Source: Pseudodesulfovibrio sp. S3
Lineage (GTDB): Bacteria > Desulfobacterota > Desulfovibrionia > Desulfovibrionales > Desulfovibrionaceae
NCBI RefSeq assembly: GCF_004025585.1
Contig: NZ_QTZO01000002.1
Span: forward strand, 1-64,000
Length of the DNA stretch: 64,000 nt
Direction: 5' to 3'
Below are positions 19,428-28,620 of the stretch, in pieces (position 1 is the stretch's first letter; every line of letters starts with the position of its first letter). Made by a program: the position numbers and the translations under genes. The notes beneath the pieces were generated by a model that saw only the letters and a program-made list of their open reading frames with translations, was not told the DNA's origin and searched no databases.

Positions 19428-19434
19428 AACGCCC

Positions 19435-20280
19435 TCACTTGACCTTCAAACCGTTTACGATCTGGGAAAAGGTGGTGGCCAAGGGCTGTCCGCATTGCCA
19501 CATCCCCTGCGCCTCGGCGAATCCGGCCACTTTGGTGAATCGGTTCCAATCCAGCCCGACTTCCGGCAACAAGGGGTGGCAGAGGATTTCCGCCGGGGGA
19601 CCGTCCAGCACGAGCCGGCCTCCGTCCAGAAGGCAAACGCGGTCGGCGTACCGGGCAATCCATTCCAGGCGGTGCTCGGCGATGACCACGGTTGTTCCGT
19701 CTTCCCGCAGATCGTGCAGTGTCTCGAAGACCTGCCGTGTCCCCTGCGGATCGAGAAAGGTTGTGGGTTCGTCCAGGACAAGGACCGATGGTCCGCACGC
19801 CATGACCGAGGCCAGGGCCACCTTCTGCTGCTGCCCGCCGGAGAGATGCAGGGGCGATCTGTCAGCCAGGTCCGCCACACCGGCCAAGACCAGGGCCGCT
19901 TCCACGCGTTCACGCATACCCTCCCTGGCGACCCCTCTGTTCTCCAGCCCGAAGGCGACTTCCTCGAACACGGTAAACCGTACACCGGAAAACTGGCTGG
20001 TCGGCGTCTGCATGACCAATCCCACATCAAGCGCGATGTCGGCGACGCACAGCTCCCGGCTGTCCACGCCGCGAATGGCAACCCGTCCCTCCATCCGGCC
20101 GTTGTACAGGTGCGGAATGACCCCGGTCAGGGCATGGCACAGGGTGGTTTTTCCGGCATTGTTCAAGCCGATGACGGCAACAAATTCACCCGCCTCGATG
20201 TGCAGGGACAAGTCGCGCAGTGCAGGCTCTCCGGTTGCAGGATAAGAATAGGTGAGATTCTCGATTTCAAGCAGCGCCAT
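19435..20280 (-). CDS. ECF transporter ATPase (EcfA-like), first copy
   Basis: I place the start at 20280 (MALLEIENLTYSYPATGEPA), two bases after the EcfT stop; the open frame runs 33 codons upstream inside EcfT. The 281-residue protein has Walker A (GLNNAGKTTLCHAL), a canonical signature (LSGGQQQKVALASV), Walker B (VLVLDEPTTFLD) and a switch His in VVIAEHRLEWI. It pairs with the downstream ATPase, whose signature is altered, so ATP hydrolysis may be asymmetric. The tail beyond residue 230 is longer than in minimal ABC subunits. Confidence 0.92.
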   Translation of the reverse strand: MALLEIENLTYSYPATGEPALRDLSLHIEAGEFVAVIGLNNAGKTTLCHALTGVIPHLYNGRMEGRVAIRGVDSRELCVADIALDVGLVMQTPTSQFSGVRFTVFEEVAFGLENRGVAREGMRERVEAALVLAGVADLADRSPLHLSGGQQQKVALASVMACGPSVLVLDEPTTFLDPQGTRQVFETLHDLREDGTTVVIAEHRLEWIARYADRVCLLDGGRLVLDGPPAEILCHPLLPEVGLDWNRFTKVAGFAEAQGMWQCGQPLATTFSQIVNGLKVK

Positions 20281-20282
20281 GA

Positions 20283-21068
20283 TCACACCACCGCCCTGTA
20301 GCCGATCAGGCCAAGGGAGGCCGCCAGCATGAGCCATCGGAACCACTGTTGCGCACGCGAATCCCTGACCACCCGCCATGAGGTTTTGGGCACGCCTCCG
20401 TTGAAACCGCGCACCTCAAGAGCCACGGCGCGCTGCTCGATATCCATGAGCGCACCCAGGACAAACGGGATCACCAGCGGGACGACTCCCTTGATGCGTT
20501 GAAACAGATTGCCCTCGGAGTTCAGTCCTCGGGCGCGTTGCGCCGACTGGATGACGCCGACGCGCGCCTTCATGGCGGGCAACATGAGCAACGGACTGCC
20601 GAGTAGATAGGCCAGGGCCGGAGGCAGCCCTGACTGCGTAATGGCGGTCAGGATATCCGCAGGGTGGGTGCAGAGGACAAAGAGCAGGGACGCGGTCAGC
20701 AGTACGGCCAACTGCAACAGGACGGTCCCGGCGAATTGCAACCCCTCCCGGTATACGGCCACGCCGTGCCAGACGGCCAAGGCGGTCTGGTTGTCCGGAT
20801 ACAGAAAACCGTGGATCGGGATCATGAAGACTGCGAGCGGCAGCATCACGCGCCACAACAGCTTCCACGCCCGACCTGCGACCCCCGCGTACAGCGCCAA
20901 CCCGCTGTTCAGGACCAGAACGGTGACGCAGGGCAGCCACCCTCCCGGAGCCAGATACGCGACCGCGCCCGACAGGAAGACATAGGCCAGCTTGTTCAAC
21001 GGATGCAGGCCATGGACCCTGGACTGCCCCTTGACATAGAGGGTCGTGTTGTCAGCCGAAGACTGCAT
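20283..21068 (-). CDS. ECF transporter transmembrane coupling subunit EcfT
   Basis: The 261-residue membrane protein has five or so hydrophobic segments and the EcfT coupling-helix pattern with Ala-Arg-Gly-type motifs (IQSAQRARGLNSEGN, and ALEVRGFNGG near the end). These motifs contact the ATPases. It lies in order S subunit, T subunit, ATPase, ATPase on the minus strand. It begins 65 bases after the S-subunit stop. The genes form a dedicated (group I) module, with the substrate-binding subunit in the same operon. Confidence 0.92.
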   Translation of the reverse strand: MQSSADNTTLYVKGQSRVHGLHPLNKLAYVFLSGAVAYLAPGGWLPCVTVLVLNSGLALYAGVAGRAWKLLWRVMLPLAVFMIPIHGFLYPDNQTALAVWHGVAVYREGLQFAGTVLLQLAVLLTASLLFVLCTHPADILTAITQSGLPPALAYLLGSPLLMLPAMKARVGVIQSAQRARGLNSEGNLFQRIKGVVPLVIPFVLGALMDIEQRAVALEVRGFNGGVPKTSWRVVRDSRAQQWFRWLMLAASLGLIGYRAVV

Positions 21069-21133
21069 TTATCCTGAACAGGCAGGCCGCACGGATTCTG
21101 CCCCCCATGGATAGTGTATTGAAAACGTTTCGG

Positions 21134-21733
21134 TCATCGGGAAGCAACGGACTCCGCCTGGGGAAACCGGGCCGTTGTCCTGCCGGGCAACGCCTTGACC
21201 ACGCCCCACACGATCAATGCCGTGACAACCTTGTCCAGGAGATTGGAGGTGAATACCGTGATCACCACGGAACCGAACAAGTCCTTGCCCAGGGCCAGCA
21301 TGTATGCGGTGACGAAATCCGCCCCGCTGCCCGTAATGCCGCCGAACATATACAACCGGATGGGCACGGCGGAGACAGCATTGAAAACCGTGATGATAAT
21401 TCCGCTGAGAATGGCCAGCCACCAGGTTTTGAACAGGCCGTACCGGGCGCACAATCCGGCCGTTATGCCGATGACCATGGCGACCGGTGCAAAGGCTGCG
21501 GCCACAGGAGAACTGATCACGCCCCAGATGAGGTTGGTCAGCAGGCCGGTCAGACCGCCCGCCCAGGGACCGGCCAATACACCGACCAATATCGTTCCGA
21601 TGGAATCCAGGAATATCGGAAGCTTGAGAAGAGAAACCAATTGGCCGACTGCAATATTCAGGACAATGGCAACGGCAATCAAGACAAGCGTAAACGTGGT
21701 GAATTCCTTTTTCAACTGATCAGAAAAACTCAT
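21134..21733 (-). CDS. ECF transporter substrate-binding (S) subunit
   Basis: The 199-residue protein has about six membrane segments and no ATPase motifs. LPIFLDSIGTILVGVLAGPW and GLTGLLTNLIWG are typical of a widespread S-subunit group related to the riboflavin-type family, whose substrates are mostly unassigned. It binds the vitamin or ion and docks on EcfT. The gene starts four bases after the DUF296 gene. I saw no cobalamin, TPP or FMN riboswitch upstream that would reveal the ligand. Confidence 0.85.
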   Translation of the reverse strand: MSFSDQLKKEFTTFTLVLIAVAIVLNIAVGQLVSLLKLPIFLDSIGTILVGVLAGPWAGGLTGLLTNLIWGVISSPVAAAFAPVAMVIGITAGLCARYGLFKTWWLAILSGIIITVFNAVSAVPIRLYMFGGITGSGADFVTAYMLALGKDLFGSVVITVFTSNLLDKVVTALIVWGVVKALPGRTTARFPQAESVASR

Positions 21734-21737
21734 ACCC

Positions 21738-22148
21738 CTACTCCTCTTCCGGTTCTATGGTTGCGATCTCAAGTTCCGGGTAGCCGGTCTGCGGATCGAA
21801 CGTCCGCAAAAAGCGCATGCCCGGACAGGTACCTATAATGATTTCCGCCGTGGTGTAGACATTGCAGCCTGCCATCAGGTGTCCGCCCACAGTCCGCCCC
21901 TCCCTGTCGGAAATGGAAATATGACAATGCGCTCCGTGGGTGGACAGAACACCGGTGAGCGAGACAATCTCGAAATGCCCGTGCAGTTCTTCCGCCTGCT
22001 CCTGATTGGCAAAACGGATCACCGCCGTGGTCAGACTGCCCACGCAGGTCAATACGCATCCCGCATCCAGGCTCTGCGCTCGGCAGAAATATTCCAATTC
22101 CCGGAGCAGGTCCTGCCCTGGATGCAATCTCACTGCAATGGGAATCAT
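21738..22148 (-). CDS. DUF296 / PCC-domain protein
   Basis: The 136-residue protein is a complete PCC (DUF296) domain: AVRLHPGQDLLRELEYFCR at the start, then CVLTCVGSLTTAVIRFA, GHFEIVSLTGVLS, CHISISDREGRTVGGHLM and GCNVYTTAEIII. In plants this domain is joined to AT-hooks; free bacterial versions are trimers whose function is poorly known. It is the first gene of the ECF operon, so it may help handle or sense the transported compound. The start is preceded by a run of eight G residues that serves as the ribosome site. Confidence 0.9.
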   Translation of the reverse strand: MIPIAVRLHPGQDLLRELEYFCRAQSLDAGCVLTCVGSLTTAVIRFANQEQAEELHGHFEIVSLTGVLSTHGAHCHISISDREGRTVGGHLMAGCNVYTTAEIIIGTCPGMRFLRTFDPQTGYPELEIATIEPEEE

Positions 22149-22155
22149 GACTCAG

Positions 22156-22163
22156 CCCCCCCC
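22156..22163 (-). promoter_or_regulatory. Homopolymeric G8 ribosome-binding tract
   Basis: On the minus strand eight consecutive G residues lie seven bases upstream of the DUF296 start codon and are the only Shine-Dalgarno-like sequence there. The rest of the divergent gap (22149-22467) holds a TATAAT-like hexamer at 22185-22190 on the minus strand and no gene. Confidence 0.55.
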
Positions 22164-22467
22164 TGTAAGTGCCAGCCATAGCTTATTATAATTCAACGTG
22201 ATTAAGAACGGATGCCACTGAACGACACACAACACCATCCAGAGACTAATGACCTTCAATATTCTACAGTCAAATATTGTCAATCAATTTAATCTATACC
22301 GACATAGGCACCACAATCCGTCTGCTCGGCCTTTCCTCGGCCGACCCGCATTATATTCTGCTCAGGGCATGTATTCGGTGCTTGACGTGGGACCATTACT
22401 CCTGCGAGAAATTATGTTGGGATCGGGATTCTTTTTTTGCCTACGCCAACCAACACGGGGAAAATCC

Positions 22468-24939
22468 ATGTCCGACACACCTGCCTCTCAACTGAACATG
22501 AAGAAAATCCAAAGCTTCGACACACTGGCCGATGACATTCACCGCCACATCGTCTCCACTTTGGGAAACGATATCAGGACAAAGTCGGATTACCGATACT
22601 TCCAGGGATTGGCCCACAGTGTTCGCGACAGGCTCATCGCCCTTTGGCTGGAAACGCAACGGTCCTACTATGACGCCATGGTCAAACGGGTGTATTACCT
22701 GTCCATGGAGTTCCTGCCCGGCCGCTTCCTGATGAACTACCTGACGAACATGCAGATGACGGAAGGATGCGCCGAGGTGGTCGAGGAGCTGGGCTTTGCC
22801 CTGGAGAACCTGGAAGAGGAGGAGTGGGATGCAGGCCTGGGAAACGGCGGCCTCGGGAGGCTGGCCTCCTGCTACATGGATTCCATCGCCAGTCTGAAGA
22901 TCCCCGGATATGGCTACGGGATCCTATATGATTACGGCATGTTCCATCAGAAAATCGTCAACGGTTACCAAGAGGAACAATGCGACAACTGGCGCAGGCA
23001 CGGCAGTCCCTGGGAAATCGTCCGCAGGGAGAACCTCTATCCGATCCACTTTTACGGCCGGTCAGAGGCCTACACCGACGATGAAGGCCAGGAGCTGTTT
23101 CGTTGGGTCGACACCGAAGAAGTCATGGCCATGCCCTGTGACATCCTCATCCCCGGCTACGCCGCCGCGCATGTGACCAACATGCGTCTCTGGGCCGCCC
23201 AGTCCAGCCGGGGCTTCAACCTGTCGCACTTCAATGAGGGCGACTATGTCGGCGCCATGCAGGACAAGGTCATCAGCGAAAACATTACCAAGGTTCTCTA
23301 CCCCAACGACAAGGCCGTGCAGGGAAAGGAGCTTCGGCTCAAGCAGCAGTATTTTCTCGTGGCCGCCACATTCCAGGACATCCTGCGACGGCATGTCAAA
23401 CAGCACGGGACCTTCGCCAATCTGGCGGACTTCGTGGCCGTGCAGCTCAACGACACCCACCCCTCAATCGCCATTCCCGAACTCATGCGCATTCTTCTGG
23501 ACGAGCATAAACTCCAATGGGAAGCGGCCTGGGACATCTGCACGCACACCTTTGCCTATACCAACCACACCGTGCTGCCCGAGGCCCTTGAGACATGGCC
23601 CGTGGACCTGCTGGGCCGGGTTTTGCCCCGCCACCTTCAGATCATCTTTGAAATCAACCGCCGCTTCCTGGACGAGGTCGCCGAACGGTATCCGGGTGAC
23701 ATGGGTCGCCTGGCCAGGATGTCGATCATCTCGGAAGGAGCGGAACGAAGTGTGCGCATGGCCAACCTGGCCATCATCGGGAGTCATGCGGTCAACGGCG
23801 TGGCCGCCCTGCATTCGAAGATCATCCAGGAAGGAATATTCAACGATTTCCACGTGCACTTTCCGGGCAAGATCCGAAACGTGACCAACGGCATCACGCC
23901 GCGGCGCTGGCTCCTCCAATGCAATCCGGCGCTCTCGGAGCTGATCACTTCGACCATAGGCCCCGGCTGGCCTGTGGACCTGGACAAATTGCGGGAACTG
24001 ATTCCCCTGGCCGAAGATACGGACTTCTGCGAAAAATGGGCCGAGGCCAAGCTGGAAAACAAAAAGAGGCTGTCCCGCTACGCCCTGCGCAAGATCGGGC
24101 TGGGCCTCAACCCCAAAAGCATGTTCGACGTCCAGTTCAAGCGGATGCACGAATACAAACGCCAACTGCTCAACGTCCTCCACGTGATCACCCTGTACAA
24201 CCGCATCAAGGACAACCCGGACGGAGATTTCGTACCGCGCACGGTCCTGTTCGGCGGCAAGGCCGCCCCCGGTTATCATCAGGCCAAGCTGATCATCAAG
24301 CTGATCAACTCCGTTGCCGACAAGGTCAACACGGCCCCGGAAATCCGCAACCGGCTGCGCGTGGCGTTCCTGCCCAACTATTGCATTTCACAGGCAGAAA
24401 AAGTCGTGCCCGCCGCCGACCTGTCCGAGCAGATATCCACGGCAGGTATGGAGGCCTCGGGAACGGGCAACATGAAATTCGCCCTCAACGGCGCACTGAC
24501 CATCGGCACCCTGGACGGTGCCAACGTGGAAATAATGGAAGAAGTCGGTGAGGAGAACATCTTCATCTTCGGCCTCAAGGCCCATGAAGTGGACCGGATG
24601 CGTTGGGAAGGCTACAATCCCCGACATTATTATGAGAACGATCCCGAACTGAAAAAGACCCTCGACATGATCTCGTCCGGGTATTTCACCCCCCAGACGC
24701 CCGGCCTGTTCTACCCGATCATCGACGCCCTGCTCAACCTCGGCGACTACTACCTGCTGCTTGCCGATTACCGGGGCTACATCGAAACACAAGCACAGGT
24801 TGACACCCTGTACCGCGACCAGCGGGAATGGACGCGACGCTCCATACTGAACACCGCCAACATGGGCAAATTCTCCAGCGACCGGGCGGTCATGGAGTAC
24901 GCAAAGGGCATCTGGAACGTGCGGCCGCTGGGCAGTTAG
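22468..24939 (+). CDS. glgP: Glycogen/starch phosphorylase
   Basis: The enzyme releases glucose-1-phosphate from alpha-glucan with phosphate and pyridoxal phosphate. The start at 22468 (MSDTPASQLN) is preceded by CGGGGA; an upstream in-frame extension of 73 codons is not protein-like. The 823-residue product has LPGRFLMNYL, the family blocks LGNGGLGRLASCYMDS and FNEGDYVGAM, and the cofactor-lysine motif EASGTGNMKFALNG followed by TLDGANVEI. Length is standard. Its stop codon overlaps that of the convergent EAL-HDOD gene. Confidence 0.96.
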   Translation: MSDTPASQLNMKKIQSFDTLADDIHRHIVSTLGNDIRTKSDYRYFQGLAHSVRDRLIALWLETQRSYYDAMVKRVYYLSMEFLPGRFLMNYLTNMQMTEGCAEVVEELGFALENLEEEEWDAGLGNGGLGRLASCYMDSIASLKIPGYGYGILYDYGMFHQKIVNGYQEEQCDNWRRHGSPWEIVRRENLYPIHFYGRSEAYTDDEGQELFRWVDTEEVMAMPCDILIPGYAAAHVTNMRLWAAQSSRGFNLSHFNEGDYVGAMQDKVISENITKVLYPNDKAVQGKELRLKQQYFLVAATFQDILRRHVKQHGTFANLADFVAVQLNDTHPSIAIPELMRILLDEHKLQWEAAWDICTHTFAYTNHTVLPEALETWPVDLLGRVLPRHLQIIFEINRRFLDEVAERYPGDMGRLARMSIISEGAERSVRMANLAIIGSHAVNGVAALHSKIIQEGIFNDFHVHFPGKIRNVTNGITPRRWLLQCNPALSELITSTIGPGWPVDLDKLRELIPLAEDTDFCEKWAEAKLENKKRLSRYALRKIGLGLNPKSMFDVQFKRMHEYKRQLLNVLHVITLYNRIKDNPDGDFVPRTVLFGGKAAPGYHQAKLIIKLINSVADKVNTAPEIRNRLRVAFLPNYCISQAEKVVPAADLSEQISTAGMEASGTGNMKFALNGALTIGTLDGANVEIMEEVGEENIFIFGLKAHEVDRMRWEGYNPRHYYENDPELKKTLDMISSGYFTPQTPGLFYPIIDALLNLGDYYLLLADYRGYIETQAQVDTLYRDQREWTRRSILNTANMGKFSSDRAVMEYAKGIWNVRPLGS

Positions 24940-26177
24940 CTCCGAGCCATGAAGAAGCTGCTCGCCCAATCCCGGGCCGAGGCATGGGCATTCTTGACCA
25001 CGGCCAGGTCAAAACCAAGCTGGGCGATCTGGCCTTCGAGGTCGCTCCAACGGGCGTCCTCCAGGCACTCCATGAGATCGAACAGGGGTTGATGCTCGGT
25101 GTTGGGGTCCCCGCACAGGGTGGACTTGAGCTTTGCATCCAATGGGAGCAGTTCCACCACCTGGGGCATGGGCATTCCAAGGATGGCATCGAGGAGCGAA
25201 AACATGCCGAGCAGGAAGAGTGTTCCGGGGTTGAACCCCCAGTAATCGTATTCCGTAGTGATCAACTCCAGGAACCTGGCCCGTTGGAGCGACAGGGCGG
25301 CCAGTTCCTGGGGACCTTCCTCCTGACCGGACATATCGGCCAGAATCACGGCCCGCAGCCAGCTCTTGACCTTGACCCAGCCGAGCAGCCGGATGGCATG
25401 GTCGATAGACTCGATTTTCTGGGTGAAACCAAAGAACGGACTGTTCATGAAGGACAGGAGTCGAAAACTCACGGTCACGTCAGCCTTGACGGCCTCGCTC
25501 AGGGCCTTGAAATCCGGTTCAGAGGATTCCATGATCCGCAGCATGTTGATCCGGGATATCTCGTTGGAACTGAGTTTTCGGTCCGGGACCAATTCCGGCT
25601 CCTTGACGAACGAACCCTGAAAAAGAGAAAAACCCATTTCCTTGGCCACATCGAAACTCTCCAGATTCTTGACCCCTTTGGCCAGGAGCGTGATCCCGGC
25701 ACATTGACGCAACAACTCAGGGGCTGGGGCCCTATTGCTGAAGTCGAAAGCCAGAATGTCACCGGAATCGCAGATCGCTTCGGGCAGCGTGTCGGTCACT
25801 CCGAACAGGACTTCCAGTCCTTCACCACGAAAAGCCTGAAGGGCCGCGAGCACCTCCTGCGAACATCCAGAGCCTGCAGAAACGCGGACAATGCCATGGG
25901 ACGGCGGAAGCGCACGGGGAAGACCTTCAAGAATGCTCTGCTCGTCAAAAGCCACCACCACCTTTTTCCCCCGTTCCATGGCCTCCTGAATGCCAAAATA
26001 GGTACTGGAGGAAAGTCCGGCCGCGGCACTCTCGTTTTTGGAAAAGACCTGATAAATACCTTCCCGAAGCTCGCCGCCAAGCAACTCGTAGCCCCATATT
26101 CTGCGCTTTGCATCCAGAATGGGCTGCTTGGTGAAAAACAGGGAACCTTCAGACGGGGTATCGCTTGTGCTAGTCAT
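24936..26177 (-). CDS. EAL-HDOD (YuxH-type) signalling protein
   Basis: The start at 26177 (MTSTSDTPSEG) is chosen because the 31 upstream codons are not conserved-looking. The 413-residue product has an N-terminal EAL-like domain with a degenerate motif (YELLGGELREG in place of the active EAL core, and few of the metal-binding acids). The second half is an HDOD domain (ISRINMLRIMESSEPDFKALSEAV, then SIDHAIRLLGWVKVKSWLRAVILAD). The EAL part is thus probably non-catalytic. Proteins of this layout take part in motility or stress control. Its stop codon overlaps the glgP stop. Confidence 0.9.
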   Translation of the reverse strand: MTSTSDTPSEGSLFFTKQPILDAKRRIWGYELLGGELREGIYQVFSKNESAAAGLSSSTYFGIQEAMERGKKVVVAFDEQSILEGLPRALPPSHGIVRVSAGSGCSQEVLAALQAFRGEGLEVLFGVTDTLPEAICDSGDILAFDFSNRAPAPELLRQCAGITLLAKGVKNLESFDVAKEMGFSLFQGSFVKEPELVPDRKLSSNEISRINMLRIMESSEPDFKALSEAVKADVTVSFRLLSFMNSPFFGFTQKIESIDHAIRLLGWVKVKSWLRAVILADMSGQEEGPQELAALSLQRARFLELITTEYDYWGFNPGTLFLLGMFSLLDAILGMPMPQVVELLPLDAKLKSTLCGDPNTEHQPLFDLMECLEDARWSDLEGQIAQLGFDLAVVKNAHASARDWASSFFMARS

Positions 26178-26442
26178 ATTTGTTGGTCTCACTTTTCCGA
26201 CGCGGAATAACAGTTCATCCCTGACATCCAGACCGGCCGCTTTCCGACAAAGCCACCTGATACCCAACATACTCGGTCACGGCATTTCTCCGCAACACAT
26301 TTTTCCTGAACGCTGCATCTGGTTGGCACCCCCCGGTGCACAAACCATTTCATCCCCAAATCCGATTGAGGTTTCTTCAGGGACACGATTTCCCGGGCTG
26401 TTTATCATATGTGACCTATTGGGCGCGGGAAAGCACCGCATG

Positions 26443-26472
26443 AAAAAGGTCGTTCAAATCAATGACCGACCT
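26443..26472 (-). terminator. Terminator downstream of the lipoprotein gene
   Basis: On the minus strand a stem AGGTCG / CGACCT with a 14-base loop is followed by five T residues. It lies about 30 bases beyond the TAG at 26501 and 150 beyond the TGA at 26624, which suggests that the gene originally ended at 26501. Confidence 0.65.
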
Positions 26473-26623
26473 CTCTGTCCTATGGGAAGTTGAATTCCCC
26501 CTAGTCCACCGAGGGCTGGGGGGGTGTCACCTTCACTTCCAATGCAAACGAATCGCCGGAAGTGTCGTAAACGACAACAGGCACATCAATTTCGGCCGCT
26601 CCGGCCTGTATAGCATCACCTTT

Positions 26624-28390
26624 TCACGTAAAAATCACGAGACTCTTGCTCTCTGTCAGAGGTTTGACCCCAACGATCAGGCTCGGATTCGTAGACTTCG
26701 TGTTCAGACTCCCTTTGACGCCGTTAATGATGACCCTAGCCGTGGCATTCTGGGTGCCCACAAGAACCGGGCTACTGGGCTTGGCCGTAAGCTTGGAAGT
26801 ACTGGCGGTGTACTGCCAGCAACTTTCAGAAAGCCCATCCATGCTCAAACCGCTCTCGACGAGCGTGGCCGCAAGATTTCCATACTCCTTGAATTGTTCA
26901 AGAGAGACTTTCAAATCATTCCCCTTTCTTCTGAAGGCTTCGACAGAGTCAAAATGAACAGCCGCAGTTTTACCGCCATTACTATGCTTCTGCCTCACTC
27001 CACCCTGTAGCAAAAAATCTTTTACTTGATTATCCTCCTTCGACGCATTTTTTGAATCCATCACGAAAGGAGTGCCCAATGCATACCCGGCGGAAAGGCT
27101 TCCCTTGATGGAATTGGCAAAGGCGGTGAAATCCGGTTCAAGACGAGCCAGCTCATAGGTGATCGTTGTTTCCAGGGCGATGATCTCTTGCAAAATGGAT
27201 TCACTCAACCTGGACATGGGGCCAATTGAGACACCCACCGCGCTGTATTCTTTTGTGAACCACGTCAAAGTAGTGCCCATAACTTCAATCATCGATGTCG
27301 CAGCTTCAATTCTCTCAATCTTCCCAAGCTCAACCTGAAGCTTCTTACTCTGTTCCTTCTTCTTGCCATTGTCATTCTTAAGCTCAACAAGCTCAGCATT
27401 ATTGGCATTGATGCCTTTCCTAAGCTCTGCGAGCTTGTCAGTATTGGCCTCAATGGTTTTCTCGATTTCAAGAAGCTTCGCTTTATCAATGAGATTTTTC
27501 CCCCGGACCTTCGCAATCTCCTCTTTATTCTTCTCTCTGTCCTTCTCTAGCTCAACAAGCTGATCGTTATTGGCCTCAATAACCTTCTCAAGCGCTTCAA
27601 GCTTGTCAGCATCGACCTTAATGGTCTTCTCAAGCTCAGCAACCTTCGAAATAAGACCATTAGTATCCCCCTGGATCTTCGCAATCTCACCTTCATTATT
27701 CTCTCTAATCAGCTCAAGCTCACTCATCTTCGCCGTAATATTGTCTTTATTCTTCTCCGGGCCCAGCTCCGAATCCCAATAAGAACGATACGCCTCAACC
27801 TCCTTCTTTGCGACGGGGTACAGTTCCCGCAGATCCATGAAATCCGATTTGACCAGGTTTGCCGAGTCGTAATACCCGTCCATGGCAAAACTGACCGGAC
27901 TGAGCGCGATTGTCCGGCTCACGATGCAGCCGTAAGCCTCGGCCGCAGCCTTGTATATCTTGCGGCGCTCACTGTTGAGCGCCATCTGCCCGGTGGCATA
28001 GACGGCTCCGGTACCAAGCGCCAACCCCTTCAACAGGTCGTTGCTCCCGTCAAACAACAGGACGCCGGTGGCTGCGGTCAACAGTGCAACAAGGGAAAGC
28101 TGGACCGCACGCTGGGTATGCACGTCCCCCCTGATGGCGGCCTGGTAGCGCAACTGAAGCAAGCTCGCCAACCTCGAAAGCTCCCGTATGCTCAATTCCG
28201 TGGTATCGATCTCGGCTTTCAGCTTCTCCACCCCCACTTTGTCCTTGGCCTTCTCTTTTTGCACGACCTCCGGATTGATGACCTCTGCCCCCACAAACGG
28301 GTTCACCGCCGGAGTACAGCCAGGCGGGACCAGCAGCAAGCCGCAAAGAATTACAATACCGAGCCGACAACGCATATTAAATGACTGCAT
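26624..28390 (-). CDS. Coiled-coil lipoprotein, interrupted by an in-frame TGA near its end
   Basis: The start at 28390 follows a perfect AAGGAGGT site. The 588 residues begin with a signal peptide ending PPGC at residue 25. Two hydrophobic stretches lie near residues 100-140. From about 200 to 390 there is a long repetitive coiled coil (units such as IEANNDQLVELEKDREKNKE). A C-terminal beta-rich part follows. The reading frame meets TGA at 26624-26626, but the next 40 codons, to TAG at 26501-26503, read as good protein (for example VPVVVYDTSGDSFALEVKV), and a terminator follows. The gene is therefore probably a nonsense variant or is read through. Function is unknown; I infer a cell-envelope protein. 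Confidence 0.8.
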   Translation of the reverse strand: MQSFNMRCRLGIVILCGLLLVPPGCTPAVNPFVGAEVINPEVVQKEKAKDKVGVEKLKAEIDTTELSIRELSRLASLLQLRYQAAIRGDVHTQRAVQLSLVALLTAATGVLLFDGSNDLLKGLALGTGAVYATGQMALNSERRKIYKAAAEAYGCIVSRTIALSPVSFAMDGYYDSANLVKSDFMDLRELYPVAKKEVEAYRSYWDSELGPEKNKDNITAKMSELELIRENNEGEIAKIQGDTNGLISKVAELEKTIKVDADKLEALEKVIEANNDQLVELEKDREKNKEEIAKVRGKNLIDKAKLLEIEKTIEANTDKLAELRKGINANNAELVELKNDNGKKKEQSKKLQVELGKIERIEAATSMIEVMGTTLTWFTKEYSAVGVSIGPMSRLSESILQEIIALETTITYELARLEPDFTAFANSIKGSLSAGYALGTPFVMDSKNASKEDNQVKDFLLQGGVRQKHSNGGKTAAVHFDSVEAFRRKGNDLKVSLEQFKEYGNLAATLVESGLSMDGLSESCWQYTASTSKLTAKPSSPVLVGTQNATARVIINGVKGSLNTKSTNPSLIVGVKPLTESKSLVIFT

Positions 28391-28620
28391 ACTGACCTCC
28401 TTCCCATCTATGCGATAATCTATATTTACAATACGCCATTTTTCCCATACCATAACAAACGACATATGACCATCTGTTTATGACAAATCGTGCACAATGC
28501 CGGTTCAGGCAAGTTCATAGGGCATGACAGCAGGCCAACACCAAGGGGAGTCGGGGATAAAAGCGACCTCAAATTGCCCCCACTGACTCGGGGTACTCAG
28601 TACTACGTCCGGCAGCGAAG

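Noticed and set aside
22249-22467. 73-codon N-terminal extension of glycogen phosphorylase
   Set aside because: Not similar to the family, and the ATG at 22468 has its own ribosome site and gives the standard length.
22149-22467. Vitamin riboswitch before the ECF operon
   Set aside because: No thi-box, B12-box, or FMN-element landmarks are visible on the minus strand.
26585-26626. Selenocysteine insertion element after the TGA of the lipoprotein gene
   Set aside because: A GGCCG/CGGCC mini-stem lies about 17 bases after the TGA, but its loop (GAG) and pairing do not match the bacterial SECIS pattern, and the product is not a redox protein. Kept only as an item to test.
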